From Thalassospiraceae bacterium (GTDB lineage Bacteria > Pseudomonadota > Alphaproteobacteria > Rhodospirillales > Magnetovibrionaceae): a stretch of 11,664 nt of DNA. Where the stretch lies: assembly GCA_030638205.1 (NCBI GenBank), contig DAOWFB010000058.1:1-11664 (forward strand), in the 5' to 3' direction. The notes beneath the pieces are model-generated. The model did no database searches. It worked only from the letters and a program-made list of their open reading frames with translations, and was not told the DNA's origin. The position numbers were made by a program, and so were the translations under genes. Shown piece after piece: positions 6,329 to 11,664 of the stretch. Every line of letters starts with the position of its first letter. The first letter of the stretch is position 1.

Positions 6329-6826
6329 CTATTTTCCAAATCTTCCAATGTTGGCTATCATTTGCTCGATGAAGGAAAGCTTGTTTCCTGCTGTGGCTGT
6401 TTTGCGTTCAACCGGAGTTACTTTTTGTGCGCCATCAAGCCCGGTTGTTTTTATGTTTGCTAATTTACCGCCATCGTCAAATTGCAATGCCAATACGGTT
6501 CTTTCTTTTACTTCGGGCTCAAGGAACGCAACCGATTCATCTTTTTCAAAAATGTAATACCATGTTTCATCGCCAAAGCTTGACGTGCTCGATGGAGAAC
6601 CAAACATAGAAAAAATTTGTTGGCGATCGTGGGATCCAACCTCAAGGGTGGAAATCTGTTCGGTGCTGACTTCGTTGCCACGGGTGGCTATTCTTGAGCC
6701 GCATCCAGAGGCACCAACGGCAACCGCCCCAAGGGCCACGGAAAGCACTATGGTACGCAGCAAAGAAGCCCCGGTGGCATGCGGGGTTAATATTTTTAAA
6801 AACATGGGTTTCGAGCTAGGTTTCAT
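6329..6826 (-). CDS. bamE: Outer membrane protein assembly lipoprotein BamE (SmpA/OmlA family)
   Basis: BamE is a small lipoprotein of the BAM complex that folds beta-barrel proteins into the outer membrane. The N-terminus has a long lipoprotein signal: basic start, R24, hydrophobic stretch about 25-38, then the lipobox ASGC with the lipidated cysteine C42. The BamE domain follows: RGNEVSTEQISTLEVG, then R-Q-Q-I-F-S-M-F-G-S-P and FGDETWYYIFEKDE, the usual GxP and WYY signature. After about residue 115 there is a tail richer in K, T and A, longer than in enterobacterial BamE. The start could also be Met8 (6805), which shortens the signal; neither has a clear ribosome-binding site. The gene stands alone on the minus strand and is divergent from the bc1 chaperone gene. 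Confidence 0.9.
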   Translation of the reverse strand: MKPSSKPMFLKILTPHATGASLLRTIVLSVALGAVAVGASGCGSRIATRGNEVSTEQISTLEVGSHDRQQIFSMFGSPSSTSSFGDETWYYIFEKDESVAFLEPEVKERTVLALQFDDGGKLANIKTTGLDGAQKVTPVERKTATAGNKLSFIEQMIANIGRFGK

Positions 6827-6903
6827 TGGACTACATATTTGGCCCTGAATAGAGGGCAGGTCAATAGTTACGATAATTTACTATAATCTATGGGTATAAA
6901 TAT
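6827..6903. promoter_or_regulatory. Divergent promoter region bamE / bc1 chaperone gene
   Basis: For the rightward gene, a perfect TATAAT lies at 6882-6887 with no good -35; an offset copy ACGATAAT/ACTATAAT repeats at 6870 and 6880. Initiation near 6894 leaves only 10 nt to ATG 6904 but 25 nt to ATG 6919. For bamE, the minus strand carries TTGACC (6864 to 6859) followed 18 bp later by AAATAT (6840 to 6835) as a weak -10. Between them sits a small dyad, GCCCT (6842-6846) / AGGGC (6853-6857), within the bamE spacer. Only the TATAAT is convincing. Confidence 0.45.
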
Positions 6904-7509
6904 ATGCTAAAGGCCATAATGAACAAGCTCGGATTTCTCCATAATTTTTTGCCCAAATCATGGGGCCGGTCAAAGTCCTCTGGGGCTTCTGGCGCTATTT
7001 ATGCATCTGCGGTTTTTGAGGCCCGAAGGCCCGAATATTACGTAACCGCAGGCGTTCCTGACACCGTTGAGGGGCGTTTTGACATGATTACGCTTATGGT
7101 ATCGCTTGCGCTTGGCCGCATAAGGCGAATATCCATGGGTGGTGATGTTCTTGGTCAGGATGTATTTGACATAATGTTTGCCGATATGGATACAAATTTG
7201 CGCGAAGTAGGGGTTTCTGACGAAGGAATGAAATATAAAATTCGTGAAATGTCCGGTACTTTTATGGGGTGCATGCGAACATACGGGCAATTAATCGAAA
7301 GCGGTGCCACCGGCGATCTTTGGCAGGATGCCATTTCCAGAAACATTTTTCGCAGCAAAGACAGCATTGTTTCCGGCTCTGTGATGCTGGCAAAAAGAGT
7401 GCTGGAGATTAATTCTTTTATGGCCGAGCTGAATGACGATAGCTTTACCCAAGGGAAAGAAGTATTCCCAAAGCCCAGTAATAAAAATACATACGGGGGA
7501 AATACTTAA
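6904..7509 (+). CDS. Ubiquinol-cytochrome c chaperone family protein (CBP3/UQCC1 homologue)
   Basis: The family is named after yeast Cbp3, which binds newly made cytochrome b during assembly of respiratory complex III; the bacterial members are presumed to act in bc1 maturation (inference). The 201-residue protein carries the family core: A-R-R-P-E-Y-Y-V-T-A at about 40-49, GVPDTVEGRFDMI at 50-62, then a helix and Q-D-V-F-D-I-M-F-A-D-M-D-T-N-L-R at 85-100 running into EVGVSD. The C-terminus is polar and may be disordered. ATG 6904 gives the longest form. ATG 6919 (MNKLGF) has AAGG 5 bp upstream and fits the predicted transcription start better, so the first five codons may not be translated. 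The stop is directly followed by the ATG of the DUF177 gene, implying one transcript. Confidence 0.88.
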   Translation: MLKAIMNKLGFLHNFLPKSWGRSKSSGASGAIYASAVFEARRPEYYVTAGVPDTVEGRFDMITLMVSLALGRIRRISMGGDVLGQDVFDIMFADMDTNLREVGVSDEGMKYKIREMSGTFMGCMRTYGQLIESGATGDLWQDAISRNIFRSKDSIVSGSVMLAKRVLEINSFMAELNDDSFTQGKEVFPKPSNKNTYGGNT

Positions 7510-8151
7510 ATGACCAGTAAGCCTGAATTATCGCGCATTATCAATGTGGCAGACGTTTATTCATCGTCAAAGCCAACGAATATATCCATAAAAGCCGACG
7601 GTGATGAATTGACCGCATTGGCAAGGCGGTTTGGTATTCTAGGTATTTCTCTACTAGAGGCCGAGATAAAGCTGTCTGCAGCATATAGCGCCACGGAGGA
7701 GGCCGCCACGGAGAAAGGTAAGGGTGGTGGTGACGTGCTGGCCGAGGTAAAGCTAAAAACCAACCTAACCCAGACCTGCTCTGTGACCACCGAGCCGATA
7801 AACAGCGAAATAGACGCCAGTTTTTCTCAGGTTTTTTCCGCCGCACCAAAATCCATTGCGGAATCTTTCGGCGAATCCCTTGAAAATGAGGGCTTTAGCG
7901 AAGACAGCGAACTTTTTGATCTTGAAGCCAGCAGCGAAGATGCCCCAGAGCCAATAATAGGCGGGGTGATAGATATGGGAGAATTTATCTCTCAAGAACT
8001 ATCTTTAAGAATTGATCCGTTTCTAAGGAAAAAAGGTGTGAAATTTGAATGGGTTAGCAAAAATGATGAGCAGGGAGGTGCCAAAGACAACCCCTTTGCC
8101 AAGCTCGCATCCCTAAAAGACAGCCTTATGGATGGAAAAGAGCCAAAATAG
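7510..8151 (+). CDS. DUF177 / YceD-like protein, 23S rRNA accumulation factor family
   Basis: A 213-residue soluble acidic protein. The diagnostic DUF177 pattern is in the second half: L-K-T-N-L-T-Q-T-C-S-V-T-T-E-P-I (about 82-97), an acidic stretch with PEPI and GGVIDMGEFISQELSLRIDP (about 146-172), then RKKG. The conserved cysteine of the T-C-x-V-T/R-x-x-E-P motif is present. Family members are encoded next to rpmF in most bacteria and are needed for normal 23S rRNA levels; a role in 50S assembly is likely here because rpmF follows. ATG 7510 directly abuts the stop of the chaperone gene, with GGGGGA at 7496-7501 as ribosome-binding site. A 111-bp gap with a promoter separates it from rpmF. 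Confidence 0.9.
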   Translation: MTSKPELSRIINVADVYSSSKPTNISIKADGDELTALARRFGILGISLLEAEIKLSAAYSATEEAATEKGKGGGDVLAEVKLKTNLTQTCSVTTEPINSEIDASFSQVFSAAPKSIAESFGESLENEGFSEDSELFDLEASSEDAPEPIIGGVIDMGEFISQELSLRIDPFLRKKGVKFEWVSKNDEQGGAKDNPFAKLASLKDSLMDGKEPK

Positions 8152-8175
8152 TCTCAAAATAGTTAATGTAACCGC

Positions 8176-8205
8176 TTGCCCTATTCACCTTTTTTGGTTT
8201 ATACA
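8176..8205 (+). promoter_or_regulatory. Predicted promoter of rpmF-plsX-fabH
   Basis: TTGCCC at 8176-8181 and TATACA at 8200-8205 are separated by 18 bp, matching the sigma-70 consensus at four of six positions in each element. Initiation is expected near 8212. This gives a leader of about 50 nt that begins with the hairpin at 8211-8232. The 111-bp gap after the DUF177 gene contains no intrinsic terminator, so read-through from upstream is possible as well. Confidence 0.5.
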
Positions 8206-8210
8206 GCACC

Positions 8211-8232
8211 GCTTAGCCTTTGTGGGCTACGC
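8211..8232 (+). other. Hairpin at the predicted 5' end of the rpmF transcript
   Basis: TAGCC (8214-8218) pairs with GGCTA (8225-8229) around the loop TTTGTG. GC (8211-8212) pairs with GC (8231-8232) across one T/C mismatch. It lies at the predicted start of transcription. It may protect the 5' end or be a regulatory leader; there is no U-run, so it is not a terminator. Confidence 0.4.
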
Positions 8233-8262
8233 AAAATCTTAAAGCACCGAAGGTAATTTAAA

Positions 8263-8448
8263 ATGGCAGTTCCAAAGAAAAAAACTACTCCTTCCAAACG
8301 TGGTATGCGTCGTGCGCACGATGGATTAAAGGCTCAAGCCTTTGAAGAATGCGCATCTTGCGGCGAATTGAAGCGCCCTCATCACGTTTGTGCTTCCTGC
8401 GGCCAGTACGACAACCGCGAAGTTATCAAATCTGGCGATGCCGCCTAA
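8263..8448 (+). CDS. rpmF: 50S ribosomal protein L32, zinc-ribbon (C+) form
   Basis: L32 is a small protein of the large ribosomal subunit. The 61-residue product has the invariant start MAVPKKKTTPSKRGMRRAHD and two CxxC pairs, C30/C33 and C43/C46, flanking ELKRPHHV. These form a zinc ribbon; many bacteria have a version without these cysteines. The ribosome-binding site GAAGG is at 8249-8253 before ATG 8263. It follows the DUF177 gene and precedes plsX with a 47-bp structured gap, a widespread arrangement linking ribosome and lipid synthesis genes. Confidence 0.98.
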   Translation: MAVPKKKTTPSKRGMRRAHDGLKAQAFEECASCGELKRPHHVCASCGQYDNREVIKSGDAA

Positions 8449-8456
8449 TAAGTCCC

Positions 8457-8489
8457 CGGTTGAGACCGCCCCATTAGGGCTGTAAGGTC
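8457..8489 (+). promoter_or_regulatory. Inter-gene hairpin that can mask the plsX ribosome-binding site
   Basis: On the RNA, GACC (8464-8467) can pair with GGTC (8486-8489), and the adjoining GCCC (8468-8471) pairs with GGGC (8477-8480) around the loop CATTA. The 3' side carries a 5-base TGTAA bulge. The GGTC arm includes most of the AAGG (8484-8487) that serves plsX. A competing 4-bp hairpin, CGGT (8457-8460) / ACCG (8465-8468), uses the same ACC bases, so the two folds exclude each other. Regulation is inferred from base pairing only. Confidence 0.4.
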
Positions 8490-8495
8490 ATCCAC

Positions 8496-9548
8496 GTGTC
8501 TCAGCAAATTACACTCTCTATTGATGCTATGGGCGGCGATAATGCGCCGTCGATGGTTATTGACGGAATGGCCATTGCCCTTGAAACTGTCTCCAACGTC
8601 AATTTCCATCTTTATGGCGACGGCCACAAGCTAAGAACGCAGCTTGCCAATTACCCTCAGGTTATGGAAGTAACCGAGATCCACCACACCGACGATGTTG
8701 TAAGCAACGACGAGAAGCCAGGCGTTGCACTTCGCTCTGGTCGTCAGTCCAGCATGCGTCTTGCCATCAATGCAGTGGGTGACGGTATTGCCGGTGGCGT
8801 TGTGTCGGCGGGTAATACTGGCGCGCTAATGGCTATGGCAAAATTTGTAATGAAAACTTTGCCCGGCATCGATCGCCCGGCAATCGCAAGCTATTACCCA
8901 ACCATGACTGGAGAAAGCGTTATGTTGGATCTTGGCGCAAACATCCAGTGTGATGCAGAAAACCTTGTGCAGTTTGCGGTGATGGGCGAAGTGTTTGCGC
9001 GGTATGTTCTGGATATAAAACAGCCATCAATTGGTATTCTTAATGTTGGTACCGAAGTTTTAAAAGGAAACGATTCGGTAAAGCAGGCGGCAGCTATTTT
9101 ACGCGAAACAAATTTGCCAATTAAATTTCACGGCTTTGTCGAAGGCGATGATATAGGCAAGGGAACAGTTGATGTTGTTGTTACAGATGGCTTTACCGGC
9201 AACGTGGCGTTAAAAACAATCGAAGGCACGGCCAAGCTTTTTGCAGGCGCACTGAAGGAAGAACTAAAAGGATCAACGCTTGGTAAAATTGGTGCGCTAA
9301 TTGCCAAGCCAGCAATAGACGCTTTTCGTAACAGGTTCGATCCTAGGCGTTACAATGGTGCAATGTTTCTTGGGCTTAATGGCATATGTGTCAAAAGCCA
9401 CGGCGGAACAGATTCCTTTGGTTTTGCCAACGCAATTCTTGCTGCCCACGAAATGGTTTCCGACGGATTAAACGACGGCATCAAGGAAGACTTTGCCCGC
9501 TTTAATGACGAGCACCACAATTTTTCCAATATTCAAACGGATGATTAA
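8496..9548 (+). CDS. plsX: Phosphate acyltransferase PlsX
   Basis: PlsX turns acyl-ACP and phosphate into acyl-phosphate, the donor for PlsY in the first step of phospholipid synthesis, at the membrane surface. The 350-residue protein has IDAMGGDNAP at 9-18, the glycine-rich GGVVSAGNTGALMAMAKF block, GIDRPAIA, GILNVGTEVLKGND, FHGFVEGDDIGKG, VVTDGFTGNVALKTIEG and MFLGLNGICVKSHGG. All are standard for the family and the length is normal. The start is GTG at 8496 with AAGG at 8484-8487, 8 bp upstream. Its TAA is immediately followed by the fabH ATG, so the two are certainly coupled in one transcript. Confidence 0.97.
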   Translation: MSQQITLSIDAMGGDNAPSMVIDGMAIALETVSNVNFHLYGDGHKLRTQLANYPQVMEVTEIHHTDDVVSNDEKPGVALRSGRQSSMRLAINAVGDGIAGGVVSAGNTGALMAMAKFVMKTLPGIDRPAIASYYPTMTGESVMLDLGANIQCDAENLVQFAVMGEVFARYVLDIKQPSIGILNVGTEVLKGNDSVKQAAAILRETNLPIKFHGFVEGDDIGKGTVDVVVTDGFTGNVALKTIEGTAKLFAGALKEELKGSTLGKIGALIAKPAIDAFRNRFDPRRYNGAMFLGLNGICVKSHGGTDSFGFANAILAAHEMVSDGLNDGIKEDFARFNDEHHNFSNIQTDD

Positions 9549-10520
9549 ATGGCAATTGTTTCACGCATCATCGGCACAGGATCACATCTTCCGGAAAAGG
9601 TGATCACCAATGAAGAGCTTTCCAAAAAGCTAGACACCTCTGACGAGTGGATAGTCGATCGTACCGGCATCAAAGAACGTCGTGTCGCCAAAGAAGGCGA
9701 AACAACATCAATTATTGCATTTCAAGCAGCTGAAAATGCTCTTGATGCCGCAGGCATAACCGCCGATGGAATTGATGTAATAATTATGGCGACAACAACG
9801 CCGGATAATACATTCCCTTCAACCGCAACAAAAGTTCAGGCGATGCTTGGAATGAACCACGGTTATGCGTTTGATATTCAGGCGGTTTGTTCTGGTTTTA
9901 TTTATGCGCTTTCCATTGCCGATGGAATGATCCGTGCGGGGCAGGCAAAACGTATTTTAGTTATTGGTGCCGAGGTTGTTTCTCGCATACTCGACTGGAC
10001 CGACCGTTCAACCTGCGTATTATTTGGCGATGGCGCGGGCGCGGTGGTGCTTGAAGGGTTTGATGCAGGTGATGGCGATGATAGCGGCATTTTATCAACT
10101 CACCTTCATTCTGACGGACGCCTAAGAGAGGTGCTTTATGTTGATGGCGGCCCCGGTTCAACCGGAACCATAGGCCACCTACGGATGCTTGGGCGCGAAG
10201 TGTTCCGCCACGCCGTAACTAATTTGGCCGCCGTTGCCGAAGAAGCACTAACGGCAAACGATCTCACTACCAAGGATATTGATTGGCTGGTTCCCCATCA
10301 AGCCAACAAACGCATACTTGACGGAACGGCAAAAAAGCTAGGTCTCAGCGAAGATCAGGTGGTAATTACAGTTGACCGTCACGCAAACACTTCCGCCGCA
10401 TCAATTCCCCTTGCCCTTGACGAGGCGGTGCGCGATGGACGTATTCAAAAAGGCCAAATTATACTGATGGAGGCCATGGGTGGTGGCCTTACATGGGGTT
10501 CGGCTTTGGTTCGCTGGTAG
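9549..10520 (+). CDS. fabH: Beta-ketoacyl-ACP synthase III
   Basis: FabH condenses acetyl-CoA with malonyl-ACP to begin each fatty acid chain. The catalytic triad is complete: C114 in AVCSGF, H250 in VPHQANKRI, and N280 in HANTSAAS. Spacing is close to that of the E. coli enzyme (C112, H244, N274). The N-terminal G-T-G-S-H-L-P and the W-I-V-D-R-T-G-I-K-E-R-R block (substrate and CoA entry) are present, and the C-terminus ends MGGGLTWGSALVRW as usual. The 323-residue length is normal. ATG 9549 abuts the plsX stop and has no clear ribosome-binding site of its own, so translation probably depends on plsX. Confidence 0.97.
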   Translation: MAIVSRIIGTGSHLPEKVITNEELSKKLDTSDEWIVDRTGIKERRVAKEGETTSIIAFQAAENALDAAGITADGIDVIIMATTTPDNTFPSTATKVQAMLGMNHGYAFDIQAVCSGFIYALSIADGMIRAGQAKRILVIGAEVVSRILDWTDRSTCVLFGDGAGAVVLEGFDAGDGDDSGILSTHLHSDGRLREVLYVDGGPGSTGTIGHLRMLGREVFRHAVTNLAAVAEEALTANDLTTKDIDWLVPHQANKRILDGTAKKLGLSEDQVVITVDRHANTSAASIPLALDEAVRDGRIQKGQIILMEAMGGGLTWGSALVRW

Positions 10521-10556
10521 CTTGAATTTTCCAGTAATTTAGAGAATTTACCGTAT

Positions 10557-10642
10557 TTGACGCTTATATTAGGACTAATTTTTAAATTAAATTAGCCTTC
10601 CATCCCTTTGATATTGACGCATTTTACCTCGCGCGATACCCT
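10557..10642 (+). promoter_or_regulatory. ihfA promoter region with duplicated TTGACGC and candidate IHF site
   Basis: The 161-bp gap after fabH holds TTGACGC twice (10557-10563 and 10614-10620). The second copy gives a -35 TTGACG with TACCCT at 10637-10642 after 17 bp, a reasonable alphaproteobacterial promoter. Directly before it, 10601-10613 read on the minus strand is TATCAAAGGGATG. This matches the IHF consensus WATCAANNNNTTR with one mismatch, and an AT tract (10621-10626) lies on the expected side. An AT-rich inverted repeat, CTAATTT / AAATTAG (10575-10595, 7-bp arms), sits further upstream and may be an operator or a remnant of the fabH end. The distal TTGACGC has no good -10. Confidence 0.45.
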
Positions 10643-10681
10643 CTAGGTTCAACATAGCAAACTGGAACAGGTGAGGGCGAG

Positions 10682-10993
10682 ATGAGCGATAATACCATTA
10701 CACGCGCACAGCTAGGCGAAGCCGTATATCAAGAGGTAGGCCTCTCGCGAAACGAATCTGCTGATTTACTTGAATCGGTTCTTAAAATGATGACCGATGC
10801 CTTGGCAGGCGGAGAGACCGTAAAAATCTCCTCGTTTGGCAGTTTTTCTGTTCGCAAAAAGGGGCAGCGCATTGGCCGCAACCCCAAGACCGGCGAAGAG
10901 GTTCCGATTTTACCTAGAAAAGTTCTTGTTTTCAGGCCTTCTCAGGTAATGAAAACCCGCATTAATTCCAAACGCAAACCCGGCCAGGCTTAA
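10682..10993 (+). CDS. ihfA: Integration host factor subunit alpha
   Basis: IHF-alpha pairs with IHF-beta to bend DNA sharply at specific sites in recombination, replication and transcription. The 103-residue protein has the HU/IHF fold: helical N-terminus, ISSFGSFSVRKKGQR at 49-63, and the DNA-inserting arm GRNPKTGEEVPI at 65-76 with the intercalating proline P68. The V-L-V-F-R-P-S-Q stretch (81-88) marks it as the alpha subunit rather than HU or beta. ATG 10682 has GAGG at 10673-10676 upstream. The next gene, encoding a MerR protein, begins 8 bp after its stop, an arrangement common in alphaproteobacteria. A possible IHF site in its own promoter suggests autoregulation, as known in E. coli. 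Confidence 0.96.
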   Translation: MSDNTITRAQLGEAVYQEVGLSRNESADLLESVLKMMTDALAGGETVKISSFGSFSVRKKGQRIGRNPKTGEEVPILPRKVLVFRPSQVMKTRINSKRKPGQA

Positions 10994-11001
10994 GGCTGGT
11001 T

Positions 11002-11496
11002 ATGGCTAGCGGTATTGATTTGGGTGTTGACCAAGGTGCTGAAGAGAGCATTGATTCTGCTATCGGTGGAGATGGTCGCGGTAGGGAAAAATCGCGCGAA
11101 GCATTTCGCACAATAAGCGAAGTAGCAAAACACCTGGATCTACCTCAGCACGTCCTTCGTTTTTGGGAAACAAAATTTCCTCAAGTAAGCCCCATGAAAA
11201 GAGGTGGCGGCAGACGTTATTATCGACCCGAAGATGTCGAGGTTCTGGTGCAAATCAAATCTCTGCTGCACGAAGAAGGCTACACCATAAAAGGCGTTCA
11301 AAAGCTTCTTAAAAAACCGGGTGGAGTATCGACACCCAACATGGTGGATAAAACCACGGATGCATTATTATCAAGCGAAAAAGAGGCCGATTCATCCGTT
11401 GCGGACGGCACTACGGACGGCATTTCACGTGCCGATGCCGAGAGCTTGCTAAATAAACTGGTGGCGGTTCGTGCTGATTTAAAAAAATTCTCTTAA
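11002..11496 (+). CDS. MerR-family transcriptional regulator
   Basis: A 164-residue protein with one MerR-type winged helix-turn-helix at about 34-105: F-R-T-I-S-E-V-A-K-H-L-D-L-P-Q-H-V-L-R-F-W-E (recognition helix ending in the RFWE motif), then MKRGGGRRYYRPEDVEVL (wing and second helix) and a helix with EEGYTIKGVQKLLKK. The first 33 residues are acidic and glycine-rich and look disordered. After about 106 a low-complexity S/T/D linker leads to a short helix, SLLNKLVAVRADLKKF. There is no cysteine and no effector-binding domain, so it is not a metal sensor; the ligand and targets are unknown. AAGG at 10992-10995 is the ribosome-binding site. It is probably cotranscribed with ihfA. Confidence 0.92.
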   Translation: MASGIDLGVDQGAEESIDSAIGGDGRGREKSREAFRTISEVAKHLDLPQHVLRFWETKFPQVSPMKRGGGRRYYRPEDVEVLVQIKSLLHEEGYTIKGVQKLLKKPGGVSTPNMVDKTTDALLSSEKEADSSVADGTTDGISRADAESLLNKLVAVRADLKKFS

Positions 11497-11513
11497 AATA
11501 CCCAATGTGACAA

Positions 11514-11542
11514 TTGCGTTCGAGCTTTCCGGCGCGTATATA
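11514..11542 (+). promoter_or_regulatory. Predicted tRNA-Pro promoter
   Basis: TTGCGT (11514-11519) and TATATA (11537-11542) are 17 bp apart. The following GGGTCGCG is a GC-rich discriminator typical of stable-RNA promoters under stringent control. Initiation is expected near 11549, at the base of the leader hairpin. Confidence 0.6.
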
Positions 11543-11548
11543 GGGTCG

Positions 11549-11577
11549 CGTTTCACCCCCCCAAATAGGTTGAAACG
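11549..11577 (+). other. Leader hairpin ahead of tRNA-Pro
   Basis: CGTTTCA (11549-11555) pairs perfectly with TGAAACG (11571-11577). Within the 15-base loop, CC (11557-11558) can pair with GG (11568-11569). The loop holds a run of seven C. It begins at the predicted transcription start and ends 10 bases before the tRNA. It has no U-tract, so it is not a terminator; it may be a precursor-processing or stability element. Confidence 0.5.
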
Positions 11578-11587
11578 TAAAATTGAA

Positions 11588-11664
11588 CGGAGCGTAGCGC
11601 AGCCTGGTAGCGCACTACACTGGGGGTGTAGGGGTCGCAGGTTCAAATCCTGTCGCTCCGACCA
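11588..11664 (+). tRNA. tRNA-Pro (anticodon GGG)
   Basis: A 77-nt cloverleaf with all arms paired: acceptor CGGAGCG/CGCTCCG; D stem GCGC/GCGC around AGCCTGGTA; anticodon stem CTACA/TGTAG with loop CTGGGGG, giving anticodon GGG at positions 34-36 and G37; variable GGGTC; T stem GCAGG/CCTGT with one G-U pair and loop TTCAAAT. A73 and an encoded CCA follow. It reads CCC and CCU proline codons. The window ends at the last base of the gene, so its terminator and any neighbour are not visible. Confidence 0.97.

Noticed and set aside
6306..6848. Plus-strand small reading frames opposite bamE
   Set aside because: They are antisense shadows of a well-supported lipoprotein gene and have no recognisable protein features.
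8152..8262. Intrinsic terminator (CCTTTTTT around 8189-8195) after the DUF177 gene
   Set aside because: No GC-rich stem precedes the T-run; it falls inside the predicted promoter spacer.
1..11664. Mobile element, CRISPR array, defence or toxin-antitoxin system
   Set aside because: Every sizeable coding stretch is assigned to a core gene, gaps are short, and no transposase, integrase, spaced direct repeats or similar gene is present.

Overview
The window is a stretch of ordinary chromosomal core genes from an alphaproteobacterium of moderate GC content (below 50% by eye). Three things point to this group: the gene order (riboflavin genes, nusB, thiL, hppA, then bamE, bc1-complex chaperone, DUF177, rpmF, plsX, fabH, ihfA, MerR regulator, tRNA-Pro); the degenerate GTP cyclohydrolase-like half of the RibB protein; and a mitochondrial-type ubiquinol-cytochrome c chaperone homologue. 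A Rhodospirillales-like lineage is plausible, but I cannot name the species.

Layout. Positions 1-3383 form a co-directional cluster with tight spacing: the 3' end of riboflavin synthase (ribE), a 99-bp gap filled by a 13-bp tandem repeat, ribB/RibBX, ribH, nusB and thiL. ribH, nusB and thiL look translationally coupled. Positions 3384-6254 hold a small membrane-anchored FliL-like protein with its own extended -10 promoter, then hppA, a K+-independent proton-pumping pyrophosphatase. A strong bidirectional terminator at 6276-6307 separates hppA from the convergent bamE. A 77-bp divergent promoter region then leads to the bc1 chaperone gene and DUF177 (yceD-like), followed by rpmF-plsX-fabH. ihfA and a MerR-type regulator follow behind their own promoter region. 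The window ends exactly at the CCA of a tRNA-Pro(GGG) gene.

How the genes work together. The first block makes riboflavin (RibB, RibH, RibE) and thiamine diphosphate (ThiL) and includes a transcription antitermination factor (NusB). HppA uses pyrophosphate to energise the membrane. BamE inserts outer-membrane proteins. The chaperone serves respiratory complex III. DUF177 and L32 belong to 50S ribosome assembly. PlsX and FabH start phospholipid and fatty-acid synthesis. IHF-alpha and the MerR protein are DNA-binding regulators.

I found no mobile element, CRISPR array, defence system, toxin-antitoxin pair or clearly new multi-gene system. Points worth a second look are mostly non-coding: the 13-bp repeat ahead of ribB, a hairpin that could mask the plsX ribosome-binding site, a candidate IHF site on the ihfA promoter, structured leaders ahead of rpmF and the tRNA, and a palindrome at the -35 position of the FliL-like gene. 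In the proteins, the main oddity is the loss of all zinc ligands in the RibB C-terminal domain.
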